64,000 nt of DNA from a virus, in IMG/VR virus record IMGVR_UViG_3300032893_000009, positions 1 to 64,000 of that record. One strand, written 5' to 3'. This document shows, piece after piece, positions 1 to 9,200 of this stretch (positions are counted from its first letter, which is position 1; every line of letters starts with the position of its first letter). Below the pieces are notes generated by a model. The model saw only the letters and a list, made by a program, of their open reading frames with translations, did no database searches and was not told where the DNA came from. A program made the position numbers and the translations under genes.

Positions 1-127
1 AACCAAGTAGCCCCGGTCCCGGCTACCCTTCAGTATCCGCAGCCGTGGGTATTTGAACAGAACGAGCAGGCTGTTCTGTCTGGACAACCCGATGAGGACT
101 TCTGGCAGAACTCAGTTGCCCCGGTTC
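1..127 (+). repeat. 127-bp exact direct repeat (second copy 859-985, partial third 1294-1355)
   Basis: Bases 1-127 are identical to 859-985; the match ends where one copy continues CCG and the other AAG. A third copy matches for 62 bases from 1294 before a single C/T difference. The repeats encode W-type units of the tandem-repeat protein. Exact identity over this length points to recent duplication or recombination between units. Confidence 0.9.
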
Positions 128-2619
128 CGCTTGCTTTCAGTCCGCTGCCACCATGGACCTATGACCCCAGCGACATTGATTTCCAGCAGCAGGACGAAGA
201 CTTCTGGATCAACCCCGTTGCTCCTGTCCAAGCGACTCTGCTGTGGCCTCAACAGTGGGCCTTTGATCCCAGTGAGATGGATTTCCAGACCGCTGAGGAA
301 AATTACTGGCAGAATCCAGTAGCCCCAATCCCAGCGACGCTGCTCTGGCCTCAGCAGTGGCCTTTCGATCAGGATGAATCACCCACGCTAGAGGGACAGC
401 TCGACGAAGACTTCTGGAGCAATCCTGTTGCCCCTGTGCAGGCCACGTTGATGTGGCCGCAGCCGTGGACATTTGATCCCAGTGAACAGGCAGCCACTCT
501 TTACGGACAACCGGATGAAGACTTCTGGCAGAACCCGGTGGCTCCGGTTGTTGCGACGCTGGGCAAGCTCTACCTGCCCGATCCTGAAGAGATTCCTGCT
601 GCCACGCTTTCCGGCGTCGCGGAAGAGTTCTTCTGGAATAATCCGGTAGCCCCCGTTCAAGCTACTCTTGGACGTTTATATCAGCCCGATCCCGAAGAGC
701 TGCCCGCTGGTTATTTGTACGGTCAGCCTGATGAAGACTACTGGATCAACCCTGTAGCTCCAGTACAGGCGACGCTGCTGTGGCCGCAGCAGTGGCCATT
801 TGATCAAGACGAACAGGCTGCCGGTGAGCATGGACAACCTGATGAAGATTACTGGCAGAACCAAGTAGCCCCGGTCCCGGCTACCCTTCAGTATCCGCAG
901 CCGTGGGTATTTGAACAGAACGAGCAGGCTGTTCTGTCTGGACAACCCGATGAGGACTTCTGGCAGAACTCAGTTGCCCCGGTTCAAGCCACATTGCTGT
1001 ATCCGCAACAGTGGACCTTTGAACAGAATGAATCACCCACGCTAGAGGGACAACCAGACGAAGACTACTGGCAGAATCCTGTAGCTCCAGTCCAAGCCAC
1101 GTTGATATGGCCTCAGCAGTGGACGTTTGATCCGAGTGAGCAAGCTGCTGGCGAACACGGTCAGCCTGACGAGGATTTCTGGCAGAACCAAGTTGATCCT
1201 GTCGTCGCCTCGATGGGTGCCCTTTACCTGCCCGATCCTGAAGAGCTGCCTGCCCATACATTAAGCGGCCAGCCTGATGAAGATTACTGGCAGAACCAAG
1301 TAGCCCCGGTCCCGGCTACCCTTCAGTATCCGCAGCCGTGGGTATTTGAACAGAATGAGCAGGCATCGCTTGCCGGTCAGCCTGACGAAGACTACTGGCA
1401 GAACCCGACTGCGCCAGTAGCAGCATCTTTGCTCTGGCCTCAGCCGTGGACATTTGAACAGAACGAGCAGGCCAACAAGCTGCATGGTCAGCCTGAGGAA
1501 GATTTCTGGATCAATCCTGTAGCCCCGGTTGTTGCGACGCTGGGTGCTCTTTACCTGCCCGATCCTGAAGAGATTCCTGCGCACACACTGCGTGGGCAAC
1601 CGGATGAAGACTTCTGGCAGAACCAAGTAGCTCCGGTTCCGGCTACATTGCTGTATCCGCAACAGGCCAGCTTCGACGAGCAGATTCCTTCTGGGTTGCA
1701 CAACACGCCGGATGAAGACCTCTGGCAGAACCAAGTAGCTCCGGTACCAGCCACGCTGACGTGGCCTCAGCCGTGGGGCTTTGAACAGAACGAACAAGCC
1801 GTCCTGCATGGTCAGCCTGAGGAAGATTTCTGGATCAATCCTGTAGCTCCGGTCCCGGCGACGCTGGGTAAGCTCTACCTGCCTGATCCCGAGGAGATCA
1901 GCGCAGCCACCTTACAAGGCATCGTTGACGAGCTGTATTGGCAGAACCCGGTTGCTCCGGTTCAGGCTACGCTTGGCAAGCTCTATCTGCCGGAGCCCGA
2001 GGAACTGCCCGTTCTGCATGGTCAGCTCGATGAAGACTTCTGGATCAACCCGGTTGCTCCGGTACAAGCAACGCTGGCATGGCCTCAGCAGTCCGGCTTC
2101 GAGCAGAATGAGTCACCGGCTCTTCACGGTCAGCCAGACGAAGACCATTGGCAGAATCCGGTGGCTCCGGTTCAGGCTACGCTGATATGGCCGGTCCCAT
2201 GGCAGTTCGAGCAGAACGAACAGGCTGTTCTGTCTGGACAACCAGACGAAGATTTCTGGATCAACCCGGTTGCACCGGTCCAAGCTACTCTGGGCAAGCT
2301 CTACCTGCCTGATCCCGAGGAGATTCCGGCCCACACACTGAGCGGCCAGCCTGATGAAGACTTCTGGGTTAATCAGGTCGCCCCTGTTCAGGCGACGCTG
2401 GGTAAGCTCTACCTGCCGGAGCGGGAGTGGCAGCCTGCGGCACCGCCCATTCTTGAAATCAACCCCGAGTTCTACATCGTGCTGCCGAAGCGCGAGACCT
2501 CGGTCACCTTCCCGGCCCGGTTGTACACAGTTACGTTCTACACTGAGTCCGAGGTCACACTGAGTGCCCGACGTTACCGCATCAAACTTCCCATTCGCTT
2601 CTACGGAGTGACGCTATGA
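1..2619 (+). CDS. Tandem-repeat structural-like protein (5' end outside window)
   Basis: The frame is open from the first base, so the N-terminus is missing and the first visible Met codon (277) is only internal. The product is about 22 copies of a 33-37 residue unit with the core DEDFWxNPVAPVxATL. Two linker types alternate irregularly: a W type (LLWPQQWTFEQNE, about 14 copies) and an L type (LGKLYLPDPEEIP, about 8 copies). A non-repetitive tail of about 60 residues, rich in beta-prone and aromatic residues, ends the protein. No signal peptide, membrane segment or enzymatic motif is visible. The stop overlaps the start of the next gene (ATGA), and the position just upstream of the prohead protease and capsid genes suggests a virion component such as a head fibre or decoration. 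That role is inferred; I do not recognise the family. Confidence 0.8.
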   Translation, partial: NQVAPVPATLQYPQPWVFEQNEQAVLSGQPDEDFWQNSVAPVPLAFSPLPPWTYDPSDIDFQQQDEDFWINPVAPVQATLLWPQQWAFDPSEMDFQTAEENYWQNPVAPIPATLLWPQQWPFDQDESPTLEGQLDEDFWSNPVAPVQATLMWPQPWTFDPSEQAATLYGQPDEDFWQNPVAPVVATLGKLYLPDPEEIPAATLSGVAEEFFWNNPVAPVQATLGRLYQPDPEELPAGYLYGQPDEDYWINPVAPVQATLLWPQQWPFDQDEQAAGEHGQPDEDYWQNQVAPVPATLQYPQPWVFEQNEQAVLSGQPDEDFWQNSVAPVQATLLYPQQWTFEQNESPTLEGQPDEDYWQNPVAPVQATLIWPQQWTFDPSEQAAGEHGQPDEDFWQNQVDPVVASMGALYLPDPEELPAHTLSGQPDEDYWQNQVAPVPATLQYPQPWVFEQNEQASLAGQPDEDYWQNPTAPVAASLLWPQPWTFEQNEQANKLHGQPEEDFWINPVAPVVATLGALYLPDPEEIPAHTLRGQPDEDFWQNQVAPVPATLLYPQQASFDEQIPSGLHNTPDEDLWQNQVAPVPATLTWPQPWGFEQNEQAVLHGQPEEDFWINPVAPVPATLGKLYLPDPEEISAATLQGIVDELYWQNPVAPVQATLGKLYLPEPEELPVLHGQLDEDFWINPVAPVQATLAWPQQSGFEQNESPALHGQPDEDHWQNPVAPVQATLIWPVPWQFEQNEQAVLSGQPDEDFWINPVAPVQATLGKLYLPDPEEIPAHTLSGQPDEDFWVNQVAPVQATLGKLYLPEREWQPAAPPILEINPEFYIVLPKRETSVTFPARLYTVTFYTESEVTLSARRYRIKLPIRFYGVTL

Positions 2620-2924
2620 GCCTTCAATTCAGTCCCAAGGACCCCGCCGAGGTTGTGGTGCTTTCCTTCAACTTCGTCAACCTCCTCGCTTCGGGTGAAA
2701 TCATTCTCAGCGTGACCTTCTCCGTCACCGATCAGAATGGCAACATCAACACGTCATCGGCCATGCTTAGCGGGGTCGCCGACCTTTCAGAGAGCCCGGT
2801 CATCAAGCAGGCGGTGCAGGGCGGCCTCGATGGGCATACCTATCTGATCCGGGCCACGGCCACCACCTCGCTGAACCAGACGCTGGTGGGTGGCGCAACT
2901 CTGGCCGTCTCCTTTGGCTCCTAG
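2616..2924 (+). CDS. Small Ig-like phage structural protein
   Basis: 102 residues, start overlapping the stop of the repeat protein (ATGA). The sequence is a single predicted beta domain with a pattern seen in small proteins of phage head gene blocks: a strand with SFNFVNLLASGEIIL, a central GVADLSESPVIKQAV segment, then GGLDGHTYLIRATATTS and a closing strand LAVSFGS. Known relatives are usually annotated as hypothetical or Ig-like proteins near the capsid genes; I assign it to that group from pattern only. No catalytic residues are visible. A structural or decoration role is inferred from its place just before protease and capsid. Confidence 0.75.
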   Translation: MSLQFSPKDPAEVVVLSFNFVNLLASGEIILSVTFSVTDQNGNINTSSAMLSGVADLSESPVIKQAVQGGLDGHTYLIRATATTSLNQTLVGGATLAVSFGS

Positions 2925-2940
2925 CCAGCTTGCTGTTGAG
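2923..2940 (+). promoter_or_regulatory. 18-bp intergenic repeat, candidate late control site (copy 1)
   Basis: AGCCAGCTTGCTGTTGAG begins inside the stop codon of the preceding gene and lies 31 bases upstream of the protease start. The same 18 bases occur at 20136-20153, also starting inside a stop codon and ahead of the tail tube gene. A 12-base core is present at 6193-6204 after another stop. No good -35/-10 pair is visible, so a promoter or regulator-binding role is an inference. Confidence 0.4.
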
Positions 2941-2970
2941 CGGATAAAGAGCGTGGGGCACTCTTGAACC

Positions 2971-4386
2971 ATGGGCGAAGGGCTGCATCTCGCAGGTGTG
3001 CGTATCAAGGGGATCGTGGCGGGGACGCCGCACCCCAACCGTATGCGCTTTCGTGGTGTGCTGGTCCAGCTGGACACCCCCTCCAGTAAGCCCCCCAACG
3101 GCGCGCAAGGCCATCGAATTCTGGTGCCCGCCAGCGTGGCCAAGCGCCGTCTGAAGACTTTGATCGGCATGGGCCTTAATTACTCTCCCGATCTCGATGG
3201 TCATGCCCAGCGGCGCAAGGTGGGCGTGATTGATAAGGCGTGGATCGACGGCAAGGAGCTTTGCGTGGAAGGCCATGTGTGGAAGCATGACTTCCCCGAG
3301 GCCGAAAAGGATTTAAAGCAAAAGGGTCTGGGCATGAGCATGGAGCTGGGGGACGTGCGAGTGGACCACCCCAACTCCGATATATGGTGTCTGGACGACT
3401 TTCAGTTTTTGGGTGCCACGATACTATGGCGGAACTCCGCTGCGTACAACAACACGCACGCGATTGCGGCGCGAGCCGAGCAAAGGAGAGAGGACATGGC
3501 TGTGCAGAATAAGAAGACGAGAAATGCCGACCCGCAAGGCGAGCGCGTCGCGCAGATCGCCGCCGAAGCTGCCGCGAGTGCTGTGCGCAAGGGCACCGCA
3601 AAGGTTTTGGCGGTCCTCGAAGAGAACACCAAAACGCTGTCGGAAATTTCCGCACAGCATGAAGAGCTGGAATCTCGCCTCTCAGCTCTGGAAACCGGCA
3701 ACATCACCACCATCAATACTGCCAAGGACGACGCTTCGAGTTCTACATCGTCCTCGGCTTCCAGTGCCGATCAGGACTGGAAGGCTGCGCGCAGCGATGA
3801 CAGCAACGATGGCAGCACCTCCAGTGAAGACGACGGCACCGATGACAGCTCCGAGGATGAGGACGACTTGGAGAGCGCGGTGGACAAGGGCGATCTGGAG
3901 GAAGAGGACACCGATTTGGGACAGAAGGCTGGCCACGCCAACGATGACGCCAAGAACCGGGGAAGCGACGGAGCCGGTGATCTGGCCAAGTCGGTGGGCA
4001 AGACCGTCTCCAGCGCCCGCGAACTGGCGCTGCGCACGGCCAACAGGCAGCTCAGGACGCAGTTGCATGCGGCCAAGCAGCAGATGGCCAAGATGGAGCG
4101 GAAATTCGACCACAAGCTCGGCAAGCTGCAGGCGCAGGTGGCAGAGGCCTCCAGCAAGATGAGCCGCAAGTCGATCTCCCCGGAGATCAGCGCCATGTTG
4201 TCGAAGTCCAACATCGACGCCTCCGATCTGTTCCGCACCGGCAGCAAGTTGTCAGTGGCCGAGGTGGACGGCATCATTGCCTCTGCCGGGGTGCTGAATA
4301 CCCCGCAGGACAGGATTGCCATGAAGCAGTCTTTCCTCCGTGCGGGCCTGATGGACGAGGGCCGCGTGGAGCGCCATACCCGCTGA
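2971..4386 (+). CDS. Prohead protease / scaffold composite protein
   Basis: 471 residues. The N-terminal 165 residues look like a phage prohead maturation protease: GHRILVPASVAKRRL, GMGLNYSPDLDGHAQRRKVG, GHVWKHDFPEAEKDL and GLGMSMELGDVRV. H102 and S123 are the most likely catalytic His and Ser by position, but this is not proven. After residue 175 the character changes to a hydrophilic, Ser/Asp/Glu-rich stretch and a coiled-coil region (about 345-400), typical of a scaffold or delta domain. It sits immediately before the capsid gene, the standard order. An in-frame internal start at 3496 could make the scaffold part separately. The chosen ATG has only a weak ribosome site. Confidence 0.75.
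   Translation: MGEGLHLAGVRIKGIVAGTPHPNRMRFRGVLVQLDTPSSKPPNGAQGHRILVPASVAKRRLKTLIGMGLNYSPDLDGHAQRRKVGVIDKAWIDGKELCVEGHVWKHDFPEAEKDLKQKGLGMSMELGDVRVDHPNSDIWCLDDFQFLGATILWRNSAAYNNTHAIAARAEQRREDMAVQNKKTRNADPQGERVAQIAAEAAASAVRKGTAKVLAVLEENTKTLSEISAQHEELESRLSALETGNITTINTAKDDASSSTSSSASSADQDWKAARSDDSNDGSTSSEDDGTDDSSEDEDDLESAVDKGDLEEEDTDLGQKAGHANDDAKNRGSDGAGDLAKSVGKTVSSARELALRTANRQLRTQLHAAKQQMAKMERKFDHKLGKLQAQVAEASSKMSRKSISPEISAMLSKSNIDASDLFRTGSKLSVAEVDGIIASAGVLNTPQDRIAMKQSFLRAGLMDEGRVERHTR
3496..4386 (+). CDS. Nested scaffolding protein from internal in-frame start
   Basis: ATG at 3496 is in frame with the protease gene (Met176) and is preceded by AAGGAG at 3483-3488 with a 7-base spacer, a far better ribosome site than that of the full-length gene. 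The product would be 296 residues: an Ala-rich helix, a coiled coil (residues about 30-60), a very acidic Ser/Asp/Glu linker and a second coiled coil, all features of capsid scaffolds. The arrangement matches the known lambda C/Nu3 type, in which the scaffold is the C-terminal part of the protease gene. That it is translated is inferred from the ribosome site. Confidence 0.6.
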   Translation: MAVQNKKTRNADPQGERVAQIAAEAAASAVRKGTAKVLAVLEENTKTLSEISAQHEELESRLSALETGNITTINTAKDDASSSTSSSASSADQDWKAARSDDSNDGSTSSEDDGTDDSSEDEDDLESAVDKGDLEEEDTDLGQKAGHANDDAKNRGSDGAGDLAKSVGKTVSSARELALRTANRQLRTQLHAAKQQMAKMERKFDHKLGKLQAQVAEASSKMSRKSISPEISAMLSKSNIDASDLFRTGSKLSVAEVDGIIASAGVLNTPQDRIAMKQSFLRAGLMDEGRVERHTR

Positions 4387-4425
4387 TGAAGTTGGCGGAA
4401 ATCAACAGGGAAGGAGACCTGATCT

Positions 4426-5493
4426 ATGAAGGGCATGGCAGTATTCGTTGATCCGTCAAATAGCCCGATCTTGGCCCAGCTGGGGATGGTGGGACGGGGC
4501 TCGGCTCCAGTGGGTGAGATTTCGGCTGCAGCGGATTATCTGGCTCCCGGCGCGATTGAAGTAAACCGGTACGCGACGGAGATCGTGGACATGGTGCGCA
4601 GGCGCTTTGTCCTCGGTCAGCGCATCAATCAAACTCTGGCCACCGGCCAGCCGCACCGCTACTTTGAGCAGGTAGCGATTCCTACCGCGCAGTCTGTGAA
4701 CCCGCGCACTCTCGCAGCTACCGGTTCACAGCCCACGAGGCAGGAGCGCGTGGTCGGCCTGAAGGCCATCACCGCGCAGATCAACTACGGTCTGTTCGAC
4801 GTGGAGATCAACCAGCAGCAGGGCCAGTTTGCCTATCTTGAGGCAAAGGACCTGACCGACACCGTGGATGGCGTGCTCAAGCTGCACGACCAGAAGCTGT
4901 GGACGGGCGCGGACACCGACCTGTTCCTGAGCACCAGCAACGAGTATTACGGGATCAGCGGACAGATTTTCGCGGGTGCCAACTCCTCGCTGGGCCTGTA
5001 CGGCACCAACGGCGGCCCCACGGTCATCTCCGCCACCGGCTCGCTGGTGGACGGCTACAAGACTGCTGTTGCCGCGATGGCCAACCGCACAGACTTTGAA
5101 GTGCGGCCCACCGCCATCTACGGCAACCCGACGCTGCTCAACCTGTTCGATCAGGAAGTCTACGACAACAACCGCCAGCTCTTCTACAATCAGGTGGAAG
5201 TGCTTCCGGGCGTGGTCGTGAACGGCCTGCCGACGCAGGTGGGCGTGCTGCCGCTGGTTTCCGATCCGGCGCTCAGCAATGTCAGCGGTGCTGGAGGCAA
5301 GACCCAGTACACGGGCTTCATCCTCTCGGACATCGACATGATCAAGTATGCGTATCTGACGGACCCGCTGCCCAGAGTCTTCCAGCTCGGGCTGCTGGGC
5401 AACCTTTCCAGTCAGTACGTGGTGGTCAAGTTCGGTGCCCCGTTCGTGGAAGGTCCCGGCTACGCCCACCAGCCTGTGATCACAATCCGGTAA
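4426..5493 (+). CDS. Major capsid protein, HK97 fold
   Basis: 355 residues, directly after the protease/scaffold gene and preceded by AAGGAG with a 9-base spacer. The sequence has the layout of HK97-fold coat proteins: an N-arm, an E-loop-like segment (RYFEQVAIPTAQSVNPRTLA), a spine helix near LKLHDQKLWTGADTD, the P-domain with FEVRPTAIYGNPTLLNLFDQE, a loop LPGVVVNGLPTQVGVLPLVSD, and the C-terminal FILSDIDMIKYAYLTDPLPRVFQ strand. It would form the icosahedral shell after protease maturation. There is no long N-terminal delta domain, consistent with a separate scaffold. An intrinsic terminator follows within 30 bases of the stop, as often seen after highly expressed coat genes. Confidence 0.85.
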   Translation: MKGMAVFVDPSNSPILAQLGMVGRGSAPVGEISAAADYLAPGAIEVNRYATEIVDMVRRRFVLGQRINQTLATGQPHRYFEQVAIPTAQSVNPRTLAATGSQPTRQERVVGLKAITAQINYGLFDVEINQQQGQFAYLEAKDLTDTVDGVLKLHDQKLWTGADTDLFLSTSNEYYGISGQIFAGANSSLGLYGTNGGPTVISATGSLVDGYKTAVAAMANRTDFEVRPTAIYGNPTLLNLFDQEVYDNNRQLFYNQVEVLPGVVVNGLPTQVGVLPLVSDPALSNVSGAGGKTQYTGFILSDIDMIKYAYLTDPLPRVFQLGLLGNLSSQYVVVKFGAPFVEGPGYAHQPVITIR

Positions 5494-5520
5494 CTACCGT
5501 AGGTTAGTCATTTATGGTAG

Positions 5521-5554
5521 AATCCCCCTAGAGCAATCTGGGGGGATTTCTTTT
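5521..5554 (+). terminator. Strong intrinsic terminator after capsid gene
   Basis: A 12-bp stem (AATCCCCCTAGA at 5521-5532 pairing with TCTGGGGGATT plus one G-T pair) closes on a GCAA tetraloop at 5533-5536, a GNRA loop, and is followed by TCTTTT. It lies 28 bases after the capsid stop and directly touches the start of the next reading frame. Confidence 0.9.
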
Positions 5555-5986
5555 ATGGGGCGTAGTGAGAAGGCAAAGGCTGGGTGGGCCGATCCTGAAA
5601 TACGTGCAAGACGTTGTGCTGCTATAAAGGCTGCGATGCACCGTCCAGAAGTGGTTAGCAAGATAGCAGAGACTCACGCGACTGAGGCGTTTAAAAAGAA
5701 CAAATCACGAGCTTCTAAGAAGGCTTGGCGTGATCCCGGGTACCGGGAGTCTTTGGAAAGTAAGAGGCGCGAACAATTCACGCCAGAGGTGAGAGCCAAG
5801 TTGAGTGCGGCTAGGAAGGCTTTTTATGCTAGTGCTGCTGGTGCCGAGGACTTACAGAATAAGCGCGAGCAGGCTAGGCAGCTCTGGCAAGACCCCACCT
5901 ACCAGAAGCGCGTGGTCCGGGGACTGCGGCGCGCCAGCGGCAAAATATCCGAAGCACAGAAGCAGCGCTGGGCCGGTCTCGGCTGA
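5555..5986 (+). CDS. Homing-endonuclease-like DNA-binding repeat protein (remnant)
   Basis: 143 residues, very basic, made of helical repeats with WxDP motifs (WADP near residue 11, WRDP near 58, WQDP near 109) followed by Arg/Lys/Ala-rich helices. Such NUMOD3-like modules bind DNA in phage homing endonucleases. No nuclease motif (HNH, GIY-YIG, PD-(D/E)XK) is visible, so it may be a remnant or a stand-alone DNA-binding module. The segment REQFTPEVRAKLSAARKAF resembles KRSFTPERREQYRRMLCESY in the nuclease at 18716. Its start codon directly follows the terminator T-run and has no ribosome site. Codon use is less GC-rich than in the capsid gene, suggesting insertion. Confidence 0.6.
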   Translation: MGRSEKAKAGWADPEIRARRCAAIKAAMHRPEVVSKIAETHATEAFKKNKSRASKKAWRDPGYRESLESKRREQFTPEVRAKLSAARKAFYASAAGAEDLQNKREQARQLWQDPTYQKRVVRGLRRASGKISEAQKQRWAGLG

Positions 5987-5996
5987 ACGCGCCCGG

Positions 5997-6191
5997 ATGA
6001 CGGAGATCGGGAAGAAGCAGGTTACGGATAAGACGATGACTGCCGCAGACAAGCGCAAGATCACTGCTTTCCGGCGCAGGTATCCCGACGAAAAACTGGT
6101 AGTCTATCGCCGGGCTGGGCTCGAACGGCTGGGTATCGACCTTCGGGATTGGATTCTCGCCAAGAAGGTTGCCAAGGTGAAAGCGGTCTAA
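5997..6191 (+). CDS. Small basic protein, unknown
   Basis: 64 residues from ATG 5997, beginning MTEIGKKQVTDKTM. It is Lys/Arg-rich, mostly helical by appearance, with GLERLGIDLRDWILAKK near the end. The same frame continues open upstream to 5805, but that part is only a shadow of the preceding gene. The ribosome site is weak; an alternative Met lies at 6036. It precedes the accessory effector block. Function unknown, and the gene itself is only moderately certain. Confidence 0.45.
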   Translation: MTEIGKKQVTDKTMTAADKRKITAFRRRYPDEKLVVYRRAGLERLGIDLRDWILAKKVAKVKAV

Positions 6192-6192
6192 G

Positions 6193-6204
6193 AGCTTGCT
6201 GTTG
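6193..6204 (+). promoter_or_regulatory. 12-bp core of the late intergenic repeat (copy 3)
   Basis: AGCTTGCTGTTG lies one base after a stop codon and 33 bases upstream of the multi-domain effector gene. It is the core of the 18-bp repeat found at 2923-2940 and 20136-20153. Confidence 0.3.
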
Positions 6205-6237
6205 TCCTGTAGCGCTTGAGGAAGGCAGGATAGGGGT

Positions 6238-9200
6238 ATGAGCCTGTCACCCACCCACGGAACGCTTGGCGGGGCATCCCCGTTCGATTTCGAGGCACTA
6301 CGGGACCAGATCATACAGGCCTTCAACCCTGATCAGCCCCGGGTTCCGGCAGGCAACCCCGGAGGCGGTGAATTTGCCAAGGGCGGCGCTCTCAGCGACA
6401 CCGAGATCGAGCGCAGGCTGAAAGCCCCCTCTCTGCCCAACCTGTTCAAGCAGCCCTCAAGCGCCCCATCTTCCCAGCGCAGCTCCACGCCCGAGGAACA
6501 GGCGGCGCGCATCCAGCAGGTGAAGGACAAGGCCAGCAGCGACCCCGAGTGGCACAATGCCGCGCAGGCGGTGGGTGCGCGCGGCGAGCACCGTGACGAC
6601 CCCGGGGTGATGAAGGATGGGCTGTATACGCCATCCGCGCAGGCCGAGAACGACAGGATCGCCAGCGAGTTTCTGACGTCTGCAGCACAGTCTCGCAGTG
6701 GAGAGCAGCCGGTGGCGGTCTTTCTGGTGGGCAAGCCGGGGGCAGGCAAGAGCGGTTTGATTGCCAAGCTGCAGGCGCGCGGTGATCTGCCTCCCACCGT
6801 GCCCATCAATGCTGATCTGGTGCAGGAGAAGTTGCCGGGATACACGCCCGGATTGACGGCGGCCTATCACGAGCGGGCCTGCGACATCGCCCGCAACTGT
6901 CTGACGCCTGCCGTGCTGGCCGGGCGCTACAACGCCTACTTCGACACCACCGACGGGGCCGACCGGCTGGAGAAGACCGCCCGGCAGTTCAAGGATGCCG
7001 GTTACCACATCGTTGTGGTTCATGCCGACGTGGACACCGCGACGTCGGTGGAACGTGTCTACAATAGATTCAGGCAGGATGGCCGCTACATTCCGCTGGA
7101 TATTGTCGAGGGCTACGGCGAGAAACCCAAGAATGCCTATGAGCGGCTGAAGGCCAGCGGCCTTGCCGACGAGTGGAGGGAATATGACACAACAGCCGAG
7201 GGATTTGCTGGAGGCCAATCTGTCGGACAGCCAGCGCGAGTTGTGGAGAAAGGCGCGCGCAGTTCCCGGCAAATACTCAGCCGATCCCGAGGAAGCGTGG
7301 GAGCAGGCGCTGCAGGAAGGGGCCGAGCTGGGAGCCGCGATATTGCGCGAAGGGCAAGGGCCGCCCAAGCCCGCGTAGCCCTGCTCGCCGCCTGCAACGA
7401 GTGGGGCATCCTTGGCGACGGTGAACCCGAGATCACCTCCTACAATCCAGATCAAGCGCGCGACAGTGCTGGGAAGTGGACATCTGGTGGCAGTGAACCC
7501 GAGTCGTGGGTAGGTTTTGATCTGGACGGCACGCTGGCTGAGTACCACGGCTGGAAAGGGTCGGATCACATAGGCGCACCCATCCCCCAGATGGTGCGGA
7601 TTATCAAGAAGCATCTGGCCGACGGCGACAAGGTGAAAATCTTCACCGCCCGGGTGGCCAACGATCCCAAGGGCGTCGCCAAGCAAGCCATTGAAAAGTG
7701 GTGCGTGCAGCACCTCGGCCAGAAGCTGCCGGTCACCTGTGTCAAGGACAGCGGCATGACCATGCTGTACGACGACCGCGCCGTGGCCGTGGTGCGCAAC
7801 GACGGCACGCTGCTCAACGATCCTAGCGAGATTGAGGCCAAGTGCGTCGCCTGTGAGTGTGGCGACTGCGTGATTCATGCCTATAGCGAGGATGAGGCCC
7901 GTGACGAGCATGGCCGCTGGACTGCAGGCATGGAGGAGAATCTGGCTGTCATGTCGCGCACCAGCCATGGCACCGGGCGGGAACCCGACCGTCCGGCACT
8001 AGCGGAGAGCGGCGACGCGCTGGCGGAGAAGGCCAACCAGAACTTCCGCGAGGCTGCCGACTGGGTGTGGCAGCACCGCGACCAGAAGCTGGATTCCGGC
8101 GCGACTGTGCGCCACACTATCGAGAAGCTGGGCAGCATCGTGAACCAAGGCCTGCTGGCTCCCGGGCAGAGCCCGTGGCGGACGTGGAACGATTCGGCCA
8201 AAGGCTACATCCCGGTGGAGAGGATGATGCCCCGGCTCTATCAGTTCTGCGACCAGCTGGCTGCGCGCATGAAGGCTGGCGACGATCCCAAGAGCACCGC
8301 CGCCTTTGTAGAACACGAGTTCAATGCCGAGATTCATCCGCTGGCCGACGGTATGGGCCGCACCACCATGCTGCTGGCGGGGATGACCTTGCTGCAGAAT
8401 GGCCACGAGCTGCCCCGCTATGGCGACCGGGCGGCCTTCTACAAGGGCATCACGTCGCCCGGCTGGGAGGGCTTCTACCACAGCCTGTTCGGGGTGCAGG
8501 CCTTCAGCCCCGACGAGGCCCGGGATGCCTACGGCAGGTGGACGACGGGCGGCGATGTGTATGTCTCGCCCAACGTGGAGGAAAACACCAAGTTCGACGA
8601 GGCCGTGAAGCAGGTGGACAGCGACCGGCAGAAGAACTTCGTCAGTCTAGCGCACCGGGTCTGTGAGGCGGTATTGGGACAGAGCGAGGTGAACAATGCG
8701 GTGGGCGCATGGGCCGACGGCGCGGAAAACTCCACCCACATCACCAGCCACACCGATAATGTCGAGGACCTGAAGTATGCCGGGGCGCTGCTGGCCAAGG
8801 CTGCTCAGCAGAAGGCCTTCCTGTGGTTCAGGCACGACCCGGCGGGCGGCTCGCTGCTCTACACCATTCGGACGGAAGAGGATTTGTCTACAATAGAGAA
8901 GCGCGTCCGGGGTGTCGCCGCTCTGGAGAACCACACCCTCGTGCCTCATTCGTGGGGCACCGAGATACAGGTGTTCGACAAGGACGGTTCTTCAGCGGAG
9001 GCCATCGGCGCATTTTCCGCCGCCCATGGTTACCGGACGACGGCGGCCCGGGGAGAGGGCAATTTCGAGGGCAGCTGGACCAGCCGCGAGGAAGGAGCGA
9101 AGGAATATGACCGAATCATCCAAGACTACGAAGAAGCCCACCCCGGAAGAGCTTACCGCGATTCTCTTACGTTTCAACATCGAGGACGTGACGAAGAAGG

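Noticed and set aside
5805-5996. Upstream extension of the small gene at 5997
   Set aside because: This part overlaps the preceding gene in another frame and reads as Arg/Ser/Pro-rich shadow sequence.
6457-7968. Long minus-strand open frame (503 codons)
   Set aside because: It is opposite the zeta and HAD domains, has no ribosome site, and no recognisable domain.
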